In this document: positions 34,896-44,575 of the stretch, piece after piece
Position numbering within the stretch: the first letter of the stretch is position 1
Layout of the letters: the number at the start of each line of letters is the position of its first letter
From: HKCCE3408 sp038530555
GTDB taxonomy: Bacteria; Pseudomonadota; Alphaproteobacteria; Rhodobacterales; Rhodobacteraceae
DNA: 64,000 nucleotides
Direction of reading: 5' to 3'
Assembly (NCBI GenBank): GCA_038530555.1
Contig: JBCBCN010000003.1
Coordinates: 248,001-312,000, forward strand
Made by a program: the position numbers and the translations under genes
Notes under the pieces: model-generated
What the model saw: the letters and a program-made list of their open reading frames with translations, nothing else
Told to the model about the DNA's origin: nothing
Database searches by the model: none

Positions 34896-35555
34896 TCAGG
34901 CCGCATGCAGGCAAGCTCGATGATGCGAGATGGCGTCATCAATGTCGGAGTGGTAGGTGAGCTGGCCCTTATCCAAGACGATGCCCGCCTGACAAAAGTC
35001 GCGCAGCATCGGCATCGAATGACTGACCACGATAGCCCCCGCATCTGCCATACGGGCTTCGAACACAGCCGCAGAGCGGGCACGAAAAGCACCGTCACCC
35101 ACGGACGTCACTTCATCGACTAGATAGGTGTCGAAAGGGATTCCCATCGACACACCAAAGGCGAGACGGGATCGCATGCCTGAGGAATAGGACCGGAACG
35201 GAAGATTGAAGTGGCGCCCTAGACCCGCGAAATCCTCCACAAAAGCCACCAATTCATCGCTATCAACGCCATAGATCCGCGCAACAAAGCGTGCATTCTG
35301 AGCGCCAGTAAGATCAGGATGAAATGAGCCGGCAAAACCTACCGGCCACGAAATCGTGCCGTCTGAGCGCACTTCCCCTCGCGTCGCTTCCATAGTGCCA
35401 GCCACAATGCGCAGAAGCGTTGTTTTTCCCGAGCCATTTCGGCCGAGCAAAGCGACCGAGGTCTTGCTTGGGATGCGCAGGTTGAGGTCTGTGAAGAGCA
35501 CTCGGCGCACGCCAGCCAAATAGAATTCTTTGCCCAATCGGCTCAATTCAATCAT
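34896..35555 (-). CDS. kpsT: Polysaccharide export ABC transporter ATP-binding protein (KpsT-like)
   Basis: 219 residues from the ATG at 35555, one base overlapping the kpsE stop. Walker A GRNGSGKTT, signature-type SSGMRSRLAFG, Walker B TYLVDEVTS and H-loop VVSHS are present. The short protein without a carbohydrate-binding extension is of the KpsT/CtrD capsule group. It pairs with the KpsM-like permease encoded 1.4 kb away on the opposite strand. Confidence 0.9.
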   Translation of the reverse strand: MIELSRLGKEFYLAGVRRVLFTDLNLRIPSKTSVALLGRNGSGKTTLLRIVAGTMEATRGEVRSDGTISWPVGFAGSFHPDLTGAQNARFVARIYGVDSDELVAFVEDFAGLGRHFNLPFRSYSSGMRSRLAFGVSMGIPFDTYLVDEVTSVGDGAFRARSAAVFEARMADAGAIVVSHSMPMLRDFCQAGIVLDKGQLTYHSDIDDAISHHRACLHAA

Positions 35556-36832
35556 CAGCGACGATCCCGAAGGGCGTAACCGAGCAAAACCAATGTCGCC
35601 CATGTCAGAAAGAGAAATCCGATGATAAGGGTCAGAAGCATTATGCGCTGAGGATATTGGGCGGTTTCCGCCAATGTTGGCGCGATATGAGCCGCGAGAT
35701 AGCGGCTCTGGCGCTGCGCCTCATTGCGCGCCAAGTCAAATGCCGCCAGTGCCGCTATATAGGCTTGCTGTGCAAACTCTTGATCAACAGAGAGTGTCTC
35801 ATATTCAGCGACGAGTTCCGCATAGCCCGAGCCATCGCGCCCCGTGCCCAATTGCGCGCGCTCCGCTTCGATACGTTCCTCAATAACAGCAATGCGGCGC
35901 TCTGCCTGGGCGAGCCTGGGATCACTGTCACGAGTCGTTTCGCGCAACACGTCAAGATCAATCAACGCTTCGGCTAATTGTGCCTGAAGAGTTGTGACCA
36001 ACCCCATTTGACCTTGCGTATCCAATGCTGGATCAACGATCTGAGTGCGTGTGCGAAACTCCGTCATCGACAATCGCGCATCCGCCAAACGGGCTTCGCT
36101 TTGGGACAGTTCGGCTCTCGCATATCCGATGGCATCTCTGCGCGCCACGGCCGACAAGTCATTGATCATCATACTAGATTGCTCTTGGATCTGCAGCGCA
36201 ATCGCTTGGGCATCACGCGGATCGAAAGCTAATACGCGAATATCAATCAAGCCGGTCGCAGTGTCATAGGCGATGCGGACCATCCGGTCCCAATGACGCT
36301 GCAACGTCTCGATCGAGCCAGGCGCATGAAAGGCAAAGACAGGGTCAACTGACGCGCCCGCGCGGCCCCAGATTTCCCGCAGATCGAGCACCGCATCAAC
36401 GCTCACCACTAGGCTTTGGCTTTGCAGAAAATCATATAAGATATCCGTATCGCTTGAGCTTGAGCCTGAGATCTCAGTAATACCACCGAGCATTTCGATG
36501 GCCGAGCCATTGTCCTCAGTCCGAACCGAAAAGGCGACCCGGGACGCGAATTGATCCGCCGCGCGCTGCCAAAGATACCATCCCGCCGCGACTGACGGCC
36601 CGAGGACGAGAAATAAGAAGCTGAAAATCACAAGCCAATGACGGCCGCGACGCCGGCTGGGCCCTGCGACCGGATAATGCACAACCGCCTGTGAGGCCTG
36701 CACAGGCGCCGCGGTCCGTGCGCCGCTTGGGTCGGTTGGTGGATGTGCCCCTGCAATCGCCAGCGCCACCGGTTTAGCCTGAGTGTCGGTTCGCGCTTCG
36801 CTATCTTGGGCTTGCATGACGCTATTCGCCAT
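35555..36832 (-). CDS. kpsE: Capsule polysaccharide export inner-membrane protein (KpsE/CtrB-like)
   Basis: 425 residues. A Pro/Ala-rich cytoplasmic tail of about 65 residues leads to a first membrane helix (LVIFSFLFLVLGPSVAAGWYLW), then a periplasmic coiled-coil region (about 230-370) and a second helix near the C-terminus (MLLTLIIGFLFLTWATLVLL). This is the layout of the KpsE/BexC/CtrB adaptor that bridges the ABC exporter to the outer membrane. AGGAGG lies just before the ATG. No kpsD/wza outer-membrane gene is in the window. Confidence 0.88.
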   Translation of the reverse strand: MANSVMQAQDSEARTDTQAKPVALAIAGAHPPTDPSGARTAAPVQASQAVVHYPVAGPSRRRGRHWLVIFSFLFLVLGPSVAAGWYLWQRAADQFASRVAFSVRTEDNGSAIEMLGGITEISGSSSSDTDILYDFLQSQSLVVSVDAVLDLREIWGRAGASVDPVFAFHAPGSIETLQRHWDRMVRIAYDTATGLIDIRVLAFDPRDAQAIALQIQEQSSMMINDLSAVARRDAIGYARAELSQSEARLADARLSMTEFRTRTQIVDPALDTQGQMGLVTTLQAQLAEALIDLDVLRETTRDSDPRLAQAERRIAVIEERIEAERAQLGTGRDGSGYAELVAEYETLSVDQEFAQQAYIAALAAFDLARNEAQRQSRYLAAHIAPTLAETAQYPQRIMLLTLIIGFLFLTWATLVLLGYALRDRR

Positions 36833-36951
36833 TCTAGCGGTCCTCCTTCGCTGTGAACGGGACGGTAACCTTGTCGAGCTATTCGATTGGTTAATGAGAG
36901 TCGGTTAATTTTCTGCGACCGACCCTGCGGTCACTTCGGAGATTTTGTGCG

Positions 36952-37779
36952 ATGCCAGCCGATACGCAGCACAGAGCGCAATGTCGCTTGCGGCAAAATT
37001 CCCGGCGCTTTGAGAGATCATGGGCAACGCAAAGATCAATCTCAGCTTTGATCTTGCGCGAGATGAGCGTCACCTATGGACGGTCACCTGGCGGCTATTT
37101 GTGGGCGTTTTTGGAGCCCGCCGCGGGTATATTACTACTGACATTTCTTTTTTCAAAGGCCTTCCATGCACCGCCACTGGGGCATTCGTTCGCGCTATTC
37201 TACGCGACAGGATTAATTCCATTTCTCGCGTATTCCGATATAGCGAGTAAGGTCTCGCAGTCTTTGAACTTCTCAAGGCAACTTTTAGCATATCCAGCCG
37301 TTACCTTTATCGACGCTCTGCTTGCGAGACTGTCACTCAATTTCCTCACGCAAATGCTTGTCGGATATGGTCTATTTACCGGTCTCTGGCTTTCTCTTGA
37401 GACCCGTCCTGCATTTTCACCAGACGATCTCGTGCTGGCCTACGCTATGCTTGCTTGCTTCGCTGCCGGTATAGGCACTTTTAATTGCGTATTGATTTCA
37501 ATCTTCCCCATGTGGCAACAAATTTGGTCCATCATTAATAGACCGCTCCTAATCATCTCATGCGTTTTCTTTCTATACGATGATGTGCCCCACCCTTACA
37601 GCGACTGGCTATGGTGGAACCCGCTCGTCCATATTGTCGGCCAAACCCGAGCTGCATTCTATCCAGCCTATGATGCCGCGTATATTTCACCAACTTATGT
37701 CTTTGGAATCTCGCTAATCCTGTTCGTTCTGGGGCTCGTCTTTTTAAGTCGCTACCATCGGGAAATTGTCCATGGATAA
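36952..37779 (+). CDS. kpsM: Polysaccharide export ABC permease (KpsM-like)
   Basis: 275 residues with about six membrane helices of the ABC-2 type. The N-terminal LILREMSVTYGRSPGGYLWAF segment and the FFLYDDVPHPYSDWLWWNPLVHIVGQ loop are typical of KpsM/BexB/CtrC. It would carry lipid-linked capsule polysaccharide across the inner membrane with KpsT. It is divergent from kpsE-kpsT rather than beside kpsT. The DNA from here to 38677 is visibly richer in A and T than its neighbours. Confidence 0.9.
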   Translation: MPADTQHRAQCRLRQNSRRFERSWATQRSISALILREMSVTYGRSPGGYLWAFLEPAAGILLLTFLFSKAFHAPPLGHSFALFYATGLIPFLAYSDIASKVSQSLNFSRQLLAYPAVTFIDALLARLSLNFLTQMLVGYGLFTGLWLSLETRPAFSPDDLVLAYAMLACFAAGIGTFNCVLISIFPMWQQIWSIINRPLLIISCVFFLYDDVPHPYSDWLWWNPLVHIVGQTRAAFYPAYDAAYISPTYVFGISLILFVLGLVFLSRYHREIVHG

Positions 37780-38677
37780 AGTCAAAATACTCATGGGAAT
37801 GAAGGATGGTGCTCGTCATTTAGACCAGCAATTGCGCTCAATTTCATGGCAGCGAGATGTTGACTGGCAATTGATCGTTTCTGATGACGGCTCAAAGGAT
37901 AAATCCCGACAGATTATAGACGATTTTGCCAAAGGATACCCAGGCCGCGTATCGATAATCTCAGGGCCGGGGCAGGGATTGGCAGCGAATTTTTTGAAAC
38001 TTTTAGAGGCTTCGCCAGCAGACTGTTATACAGCGCTCTCAGATCAGGACGATATTTGGCTTCCCGGCAAACTCTCGCGTGCAATAGGTTTACTATCGAA
38101 AACACCGGCGAACCGGCCGGCAATTTACGCATCCAGTCACTATGTCCTAATGCCTGGCGGCCGCATTCAGTCGATCTCGGGCCAATACTATCGACCTTCG
38201 TTTGGAAATGCGCTCGTTCAGAATATTCTAGCCGGTCATAGTATCGTGCTTTCTCCAAGTGCCATACGGCTTGTACGGGCCTGGCAACCAAATGCCATGC
38301 CGCCTTTCCACGATTGGTGGCTTTATGCTTTTTTGACGGGAATTGGCGCCAACGTGATTTATGATCCGTCACCACAGCTACTATATCGGCAACATTCTGA
38401 CGCGGCGCTAGGTGCCAATTGCGGTCTGAAGGCGAGACTGCGACGGGTCGAAATGCTGCGAAACGGAACGTATAGGCGCTGGCTTCACGATCATCACGCT
38501 GCTTTGAGAAGCGTCGCCTCCGTACTACGCGCGGAGAACCGCATGATACTGCAAGAAAGCCATCGAAAGCACGGATCAGGCCTGTGCTCAAGTGCATTTC
38601 TCTCTGGACACGTCCACCGCCAAACATCCCCAGGATCAATGGCGATGGGGTTCGCCACGGCCGCGGGCCTTCTATGA
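37772..38677 (+). CDS. Family 2 glycosyltransferase
   Basis: 301 residues from the ATG at 37772, overlapping the kpsM stop by eight bases; an alternative TTG lies two codons earlier. GT-A motifs: VSDDGSKDKS near the start and the donor-binding LSDQDDIWLPGKL. It resembles rhamnosyl- or galactosyl-type capsule transferases. Coupling to kpsM points to assembly of the exported polysaccharide. The C-terminal 60 residues are low in known motifs. Confidence 0.88.
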   Translation: MDKVKILMGMKDGARHLDQQLRSISWQRDVDWQLIVSDDGSKDKSRQIIDDFAKGYPGRVSIISGPGQGLAANFLKLLEASPADCYTALSDQDDIWLPGKLSRAIGLLSKTPANRPAIYASSHYVLMPGGRIQSISGQYYRPSFGNALVQNILAGHSIVLSPSAIRLVRAWQPNAMPPFHDWWLYAFLTGIGANVIYDPSPQLLYRQHSDAALGANCGLKARLRRVEMLRNGTYRRWLHDHHAALRSVASVLRAENRMILQESHRKHGSGLCSSAFLSGHVHRQTSPGSMAMGFATAAGLL

Positions 38678-38741
38678 CCTTTAAACTGAAATTTAGATTT
38701 CACCGATAGGCCACCAGGACCAACGAGCAAACAGGTGCACT

Positions 38742-39581
38742 ATGCCTCCGCTTCCAGACGAACGCCCGATCATCATCAAAAAGAAAAAGGTCGTCGGAGG
38801 AGATGGCCACCACGGCGGTGCATGGAAGGTCGCCTATGCCGACTTTGTGACGGCAATGATGGCCTTTTTCATGTTGATGTGGCTGCTGAACGCGACGACG
38901 GAACAACAACGTAAGGGACTAGCAGATTATTTTAGCCCAACGATTCCCATCACACGGATCTCCGGTGGAGGGGATGGCTCCTTTGGTGGGGACGACGTAT
39001 TTTCGGAAAATTCCATTGCTCAAAATGGAACGGGTGCAAGCGATCAACGGCCAACGGAAGGACGGCAGAGTCTGGGTGTTGAGGGGTCTGAGTACGACGA
39101 TGCGGCCAATGCAGAGGAAGCGGCTCTTGAGGCACTCGGCAGAGCATTGAGCGAGGCCGGCGGAGATAGCTTGGTCACCGAATTGGTTTTACGTCATGTG
39201 CAGACAAGGCTGACCGATGAAGGGTTGATCATTGAGATCTTCTCGCTTCCCGATGCACCGCTTTTTGACTCTGACGGCAGAACCGTAGAGTGGCTGCCGA
39301 TATTGAGCAGTGTAATCGCGGATCTGTTCGGCACTGTTACCAATCAGGTAGCCGTGCATGGCTATGTGGCGGCGCAACCCCTTGTTCGGGCATCGCAAGA
39401 TCGCTTCGAACTCTCAATAGAGCGCGCGGCATCAATGCGGCGATTGCTTGAAGAAAATGGCCTTCCTTCGCAAAGGCTTGAACGTCTCAGTGGCCACGGC
39501 GACCGTCGGCCCGCTACGCAAGATCCGCTCGCCATCCGTAATGACCGGATCGAAATTATATTGCTTCGTAACCGAGTCTGA
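38742..39581 (+). CDS. motB: Flagellar motor stator protein MotB
   Basis: 279 residues. The single membrane helix with the proton-binding aspartate is clear: AYADFVTAMMAFFMLMWLLN with Asp34. The C-terminal half is an OmpA-like peptidoglycan-binding domain (VAVHGYVAAQP, RASMRRLLEENGL, LSGHGDRRP). It anchors the MotA/MotB stator to the wall. motA lies 13 kb away at 52057, a split often seen in alphaproteobacteria. It is the first flagellar gene of the window. Confidence 0.93.
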   Translation: MPPLPDERPIIIKKKKVVGGDGHHGGAWKVAYADFVTAMMAFFMLMWLLNATTEQQRKGLADYFSPTIPITRISGGGDGSFGGDDVFSENSIAQNGTGASDQRPTEGRQSLGVEGSEYDDAANAEEAALEALGRALSEAGGDSLVTELVLRHVQTRLTDEGLIIEIFSLPDAPLFDSDGRTVEWLPILSSVIADLFGTVTNQVAVHGYVAAQPLVRASQDRFELSIERAASMRRLLEENGLPSQRLERLSGHGDRRPATQDPLAIRNDRIEIILLRNRV

Positions 39582-39603
39582 AAAGTAGTTGCAGTTTTAA
39601 TTG

Positions 39604-39618
39604 TTAGCGTGGCGTTAA
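39604..39618 (+). promoter_or_regulatory. CtrA-like motif upstream of flgE
   Basis: TTAG-CGTGGCG-TTAA matches the CtrA consensus TTAA-N7-TTAA with one mismatch and lies about 60 bases before the flgE start. CtrA controls motility genes in Rhodobacterales and Caulobacter. Confidence 0.4.
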
Positions 39619-39675
39619 TCGCTCTGCACAACATTACTTGCCAAATACTGTCGATGCTGCAGAAAGGCGCAAAGT

Positions 39676-40989
39676 ATGACAATATCTTCTTCTCTCAATG
39701 CCGGTGTCGCCGGGCTCAGTGTGAACGCGACCCGACTAGCGACAATTTCGGATAATATCGCGAATGCAGGAACCTACGGATACAAGCGCGCTGAGGCTGA
39801 CTTTGCCTCAATGGTGATTTCTTCGGCCCAAGGCACCTATTCAGCCGGCGGCGTTCGCGTAACGACAACCCGCTTGATTGATGAGCCGGGCGCCTTGGTC
39901 ACGACTTCGAATTCGACTGATCTGGCAGTGCGAGGGCGCGGCTTTTTACCAGTGACCACTGAGGCCGAAGTGGGTGTCACCGCATCCGAGGTTCCTCTAT
40001 ATTTGACCACCACCGGGTCGTTTCGAACGGACGCCGATGGTTTTCTGCGCACATCAACAGGCGTGACGCTCATGGGCTGGCCCGCCGATCCAGACGGAAC
40101 GATCCCGAACTTCCCGCGCGATACAGCTGCCGGGCTCGAACCGGTGAGGGTGAATGTGAACCAATTCACTTCCGAACCTACGACACAAATCTCTCTGGGT
40201 GTGAACTTACCTGGCACAGATACGGAACCCGGCTCCGCAGGCACAGCGCGCGAGCTTTCGATTGAGTACTTCGACAACCTCGGAACATCTCAGTCGATCG
40301 AGACGACATTCACACCAACGGTGCCCGCAGCAACACCCGCTTCGAACGAGTGGAACCTGGTCATGACAGATAGCGCCCAAGGCGGCGCAGTCGTGGGTGA
40401 ATACACAATCGTCTTTGACGATAGCCGCGGATCCGGCGGGACCATCGCGTCAGTCTCTCAACCCGTTGGTGGAGCCGGAGGAGCTTACAACAACACAGCA
40501 GGCACCTTTACAGTCAATGTTGCTGGTGGTCCAATCGAATTTGACATCGGTGCGGTCGGTACCGGCGCTGGCCTAACGCAACTTTCCGACAATTTCGCAC
40601 CGACGGCGATTTCTAAGGATGGCTCGCCAGTGGGAAACCTCACGTCCGTTGAAATTGATTCGAACGGCTTTCTATCAGCAAATTTCGATATCGGAATTAC
40701 CCGAACCGTTTATCAAATCCCATTGATAGATCTCCCCAACCCGAATGGCCTCAATGCTTTGGACGATCAACTCTACACACCTTCTGCAGAATCAGGGACC
40801 TTCTTTCTTTGGGATGCCGCGGATGGACCGACCGGTGACATTGTTGGCTTCGCCCTAGAAGAGAGTGCCACTGACGTTGCCGGTGAACTGACGCAGCTCA
40901 TTCAAACACAGCGCGCCTACTCCTCCAACGCAAAGGTTATTCAGACCGTTGATGAAATGCTTCAGGAAACAACGAACATTAAGCGATGA
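39676..40989 (+). CDS. flgE: Flagellar hook protein FlgE
   Basis: 437 residues. The N-terminal rod/hook motif (SLNAGVAGLSVNATRLATISDNIAN, then GYKRAEADF) and the C-terminal helix (RAYSSNAKVIQTVDEMLQ) mark the axial family. The central region contains the FlgE D2-like beta domain with the STGVTLMGWPAD segment. It polymerises into the hook. It starts the run flgE-flgK-flgL-flgI, with a GAAAGGCGC ribosome-binding site. Confidence 0.95.
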   Translation: MTISSSLNAGVAGLSVNATRLATISDNIANAGTYGYKRAEADFASMVISSAQGTYSAGGVRVTTTRLIDEPGALVTTSNSTDLAVRGRGFLPVTTEAEVGVTASEVPLYLTTTGSFRTDADGFLRTSTGVTLMGWPADPDGTIPNFPRDTAAGLEPVRVNVNQFTSEPTTQISLGVNLPGTDTEPGSAGTARELSIEYFDNLGTSQSIETTFTPTVPAATPASNEWNLVMTDSAQGGAVVGEYTIVFDDSRGSGGTIASVSQPVGGAGGAYNNTAGTFTVNVAGGPIEFDIGAVGTGAGLTQLSDNFAPTAISKDGSPVGNLTSVEIDSNGFLSANFDIGITRTVYQIPLIDLPNPNGLNALDDQLYTPSAESGTFFLWDAADGPTGDIVGFALEESATDVAGELTQLIQTQRAYSSNAKVIQTVDEMLQETTNIKR

Positions 40990-40999
40990 AAGCCGATAA

Positions 41000-42463
41000 A
41001 TGAGTATCTCAAGCGCCTTCAATGCGGCACTTTCAGGACTTTCGCTCGCCAATCGATCGGCGAGCGTTGTCTCAAACAACATTGCCAACGCAACAACCGA
41101 GGGATATGGCGCACGAATAATCCGTCCCAGCGCGGTTGTTGTGGGCGGCGAGCTCTCAGGCGTGCGCGTTGGAAGCATTGACCGGCAGTCCGATCCTGTT
41201 CTTCTTGGCCAACGCCGATCAGCAGACGCGGAGGCCGGGCAGGCCCAAGTCCGAGCTAGCTTTGCAACACAACTTGAGACACTCATTGGCACACCCGATC
41301 AAAACGACAGTCTTTCAGCTCAAATCGTTCGACTAGAGAATAGCTTGATTGAAGCGAGCAATAGACCAGACAGCGATGCGTCTCTTGGTGCGACAGTCAA
41401 CAGCGCCAAGAATCTTGCTCAAAAACTCAACTCGATCTCTGATGAAATTCAGATGGCTCGCCAGAATGCTGATTTGGAAATCGGGAGCGCAATTAATTTC
41501 CTGAACGACAGCCTGCTTCAATTAGAAAATATAAACAAACAAATGTTGATACAGCGGGGTACGGGTGGAGACGTAAATGCTTATCTAGATCAGCAGCAAG
41601 TCGTCGTCGATGGTATAGCCGATCTTATTCCAATCCGTGAATTTCGAACTGAAAATGGCCAGCTACGGCTTTACAGTCAAGACGGTATCTCTCTGCTTGA
41701 TGGGACGGCAAGTCAGTTCGAGTTCTCCGCCACGCGCGTCATAGCCCCTGATATGACACTCAGCTCTGGCGCATTGTCAGACATCACTAGAGATGGTGAC
41801 CCACTTCCTCGCAATGGATCCGTAGCGGGTTTGTCCGGCGGACGGCTAGGGGCTTTGTTCGAACTTCGCGATGAGTCAGCGATCGAAGCGCAGACTCAGC
41901 TCGATGCAATTGCCAGAGACCTGGCCGAGCGATTTGAACAACCTGGTGTTGATGCAACTCGTGCGGCGACCGACCCTGGTTTTTTCACCGACAACGGGTT
42001 GCTAACGAGCCCGACAGATGAGGTCGGGCTTGCGCAACGCCTGACGGTAAACAATCTTGTCGATCCAGCACTAGGCGGAAATTACTTCAGGCTTCGCGAT
42101 GGCCTTGGCGCTCTGGCACCCGGAAACGTGGGTGATCCAACAGTCCTTCAGAATTTGCTCAATGCCCTCACAGACAGTCGACCTGCTGCAAGTGGTGCTT
42201 TTGTTGGACAGGTGTTCACTCTCAGCCAATTGAACACCGAGGTCGTTTCCCAAACCGGCATAGGCCGGCAGGAGGCTTTGCGTCAGGAGAGCTTTTCTAT
42301 GGCGCGTCAATCCTCGCTAAGACAAGCCGAGTTAGATAACGGCGTGAATACCGATCAAGAATTACAGAAAATGCTTGTAATTGAGAAGCTGTTTACAGCG
42401 AACGCACGCGTCATTGAAGCTGCGAGCGAGATGCTTGATACATTGGTGAGGTTGGGTAGATGA
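41000..42463 (+). CDS. flgK: Flagellar hook-associated protein FlgK
   Basis: 487 residues. N-terminal SSAFNAALSGLSLANRSASVVSNNIANATTEGYG-type axial motif, a helical FlgK-specific region around 85-200 (RLENSLIEASNRP), and the C-terminal axial helix (MLVIEKLFTANARVIEAASEMLDTLVRLGR). It joins hook to filament as HAP1. It begins 10 bases after flgE and overlaps flgL as ATGA. Confidence 0.94.
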   Translation: MSISSAFNAALSGLSLANRSASVVSNNIANATTEGYGARIIRPSAVVVGGELSGVRVGSIDRQSDPVLLGQRRSADAEAGQAQVRASFATQLETLIGTPDQNDSLSAQIVRLENSLIEASNRPDSDASLGATVNSAKNLAQKLNSISDEIQMARQNADLEIGSAINFLNDSLLQLENINKQMLIQRGTGGDVNAYLDQQQVVVDGIADLIPIREFRTENGQLRLYSQDGISLLDGTASQFEFSATRVIAPDMTLSSGALSDITRDGDPLPRNGSVAGLSGGRLGALFELRDESAIEAQTQLDAIARDLAERFEQPGVDATRAATDPGFFTDNGLLTSPTDEVGLAQRLTVNNLVDPALGGNYFRLRDGLGALAPGNVGDPTVLQNLLNALTDSRPAASGAFVGQVFTLSQLNTEVVSQTGIGRQEALRQESFSMARQSSLRQAELDNGVNTDQELQKMLVIEKLFTANARVIEAASEMLDTLVRLGR

Positions 42464-43467
42464 ACACAGCTCCTATTGGCGACCTTTCTCAAATCCTTCA
42501 AAGGCAAGCCCGCACGGCCAAGGCGCAAGCGGAGCTCAATCGCCTCGCGGATGAACTCTCTTCTGGACGCAAATCTGACATTGGCAGCTCTCTTCGCGGG
42601 AACTTTTCTGAACTCTCTTCTATTGAACGTGGTCTTAAAGTAACCGAAACTTACCGGATCGCCGCCGAAAGCGCAGGCTCATATTTTTCAGCCATGCAGG
42701 ATCTTCTGCAGTCAATGGAGGACACTACCGGGCGCGCCAGCGTCGACATTCTTGCTGCGGCAACTCGCGGTCAACGCTCGGAGATCATGACGACGTTAGG
42801 GAGTTCGGAAGACGCGCTTTCAGCAAGTGTTTCGGCTTTGAACCAACGTATCTTTGGGCGCAGCGCTTTTGCAGGTACCGCGACTGATCAACCCGCATTG
42901 ATCAGTTCCGATCAGATGTTGGCGGAACTGGAAACAGCTTTGGTTGGGGTGCCTGACAGTGCCTCAATGATACAGATAGTCGATGATTGGTTTATGCTTC
43001 CTGGCGGAGGCTATGAGATAGACGCTTATCTAGGCTCACTCGGAGCTGCCCCTGGTTTTGCGATAAACGAGGACGAGAGAGTAGGTTCGAACATTACTGC
43101 ACTCGATCCTGGGATACGAAAGCAGTTGTCAGGGCTTGCACTGTCTGCCTTAGTTGCGCGGGAAGTCGGGCCCAGTGATGACGCTTCAGTCACGTCCTTA
43201 GCCGAGGCCGCCGCCTCACGCACACTTGAGGGCAATGATAAAATTATTGAGATTCGTTCGAATATTGGAATAGTTGAGGCAAGAATTGAGCAAACACTTA
43301 CACGATATCAGGCTTCAGAAACTGCTCTTTCAATAAGACGAAACGATTTAGTCAACGCTGACCCGTTTCAAACGGCAACAGAATTACAGGATGTGGAGTC
43401 CAGGTTAGAGAGTCTATTTTTAATCACTGCACGACTGTCGCGTCTCAGTCTATCGGAATATCTTTAG
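42460..43467 (+). CDS. flgL: Flagellar hook-associated protein FlgL
   Basis: 335 residues. A flagellin-like N-terminus (ILQRQARTAKAQAELNRLADELSSGRK) and C-terminal helix (TELQDVESRLESLFLITARLSRLSLSEYL) enclose a variable middle. It is HAP3 at the hook-filament junction. The start overlaps the flgK stop by four bases, and flgI begins one base after its stop. Confidence 0.9.
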   Translation: MNTAPIGDLSQILQRQARTAKAQAELNRLADELSSGRKSDIGSSLRGNFSELSSIERGLKVTETYRIAAESAGSYFSAMQDLLQSMEDTTGRASVDILAAATRGQRSEIMTTLGSSEDALSASVSALNQRIFGRSAFAGTATDQPALISSDQMLAELETALVGVPDSASMIQIVDDWFMLPGGGYEIDAYLGSLGAAPGFAINEDERVGSNITALDPGIRKQLSGLALSALVAREVGPSDDASVTSLAEAAASRTLEGNDKIIEIRSNIGIVEARIEQTLTRYQASETALSIRRNDLVNADPFQTATELQDVESRLESLFLITARLSRLSLSEYL

Positions 43468-43468
43468 C

Positions 43469-44575
43469 ATGAGCCTTATTAGATCACTGTTGGTATTAGT
43501 TCTTATATTTTTGCCGACTATTTCAGCGGGTACACCCGTACGGATTAAAGACCTCGTCGAGTTTGATGGTGTCCGTGGCAATGATTTGATTGGCTATGGA
43601 TTGGTTGTCGGCTTGAACGGATCGGGGGATGGCATACGCAACGCGCCGTTCACAGAAGAGATAATGACGAATATTCTCGAGCGATTAGGTGTGAATGTAT
43701 CCGGTGAACAATATCGACCAGAAAACGTAGCAGCTGTGTTCGTGACTTCAACGTTGCCTCCTTTCGCGCGTGCCGGATCGCAAATTGACGTGACCGTATC
43801 GGCCATTGGAGATGCAAGTAGTCTTTTGGGTGGTACACTTGTAATGACCCCACTAACAGCCGCCGATGGTGAAATTTATGCTGTCGCTCAGGGCTCTGTT
43901 ATAGCGGGCGGCGCCGCAGCTGAAGGCAATGGAGCAACTGTTGTACAAGGTGTTCCGACAGCAGGTTCAATCCCTTCTGGCGCCCGCGTTGAGCGAGAGG
44001 TCGATTTCGATCTCGACAGTCTGGCGAGTGTCCGTCTCGCGTTGCGAAGCCCAGACTTTACCACGGCCGCGCGAATTGAGTCCGCGATCAATGGTGCATT
44101 TGGGCGCTCAGTGGCCCGAATGCTTGACGCGGGGACTGTTGCCCTCGATGTGATCGCAACGCACGCGCCGTCACCGGCACACGCCCTCTTTTTGGTGGAA
44201 AATATCCTTGTCGAGCCCGAAACTCGCGCTCGTGTTGTTGTTGATCAGAGATCGGGGACCATTGTTTTAGGCGCAGACGTTCGGATCTCACAAGTGGCTG
44301 TCGCTCAGGGTAACCTGACACTAAGAGTCGAAGAAGAACCGATCGCAATACAACCAAACCCATTTGCCCAAGGTCAGTCTGTTGTTCTACCCCGAAGTAA
44401 TGCAGAGATCGACGAAGCGCCGGGAACTGGGATTGCGGAAATCTCGGGCGGCGCGAATTTATCAGAGGTTGTTTCAGGCTTAAACGCGCTTGGTGTTGCG
44501 CCGCGTGACATGATAGATATTTTAAGCGCTATTGAAGCGGCTGGCGCTCTTCATGCTGAATTTATTGTACGGTAG
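43469..44575 (+). CDS. flgI: Flagellar P-ring protein FlgI
   Basis: 368 residues. A signal peptide (LLVLVLIFLPTISAG) precedes the conserved start VRIKDLVEFDGVRGNDLIGYGLVVGL-type sequence and the family repeats (LNGSGDG, FARAGSQIDVTVSAIGDASSLLGG). It forms the periplasmic P ring around the rod. The L-ring gene flgH is 16 kb away. No terminator is seen after it; an AT-rich, non-coding stretch follows. Confidence 0.96.
   Translation: MSLIRSLLVLVLIFLPTISAGTPVRIKDLVEFDGVRGNDLIGYGLVVGLNGSGDGIRNAPFTEEIMTNILERLGVNVSGEQYRPENVAAVFVTSTLPPFARAGSQIDVTVSAIGDASSLLGGTLVMTPLTAADGEIYAVAQGSVIAGGAAAEGNGATVVQGVPTAGSIPSGARVEREVDFDLDSLASVRLALRSPDFTTAARIESAINGAFGRSVARMLDAGTVALDVIATHAPSPAHALFLVENILVEPETRARVVVDQRSGTIVLGADVRISQVAVAQGNLTLRVEEEPIAIQPNPFAQGQSVVLPRSNAEIDEAPGTGIAEISGGANLSEVVSGLNALGVAPRDMIDILSAIEAAGALHAEFIVR

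Noticed and set aside
38678..38741. CtrA-like motif upstream of motB
   Set aside because: TTAA and TTAG occur but are eight bases apart, not seven, and the N7 reading gives TTTA.
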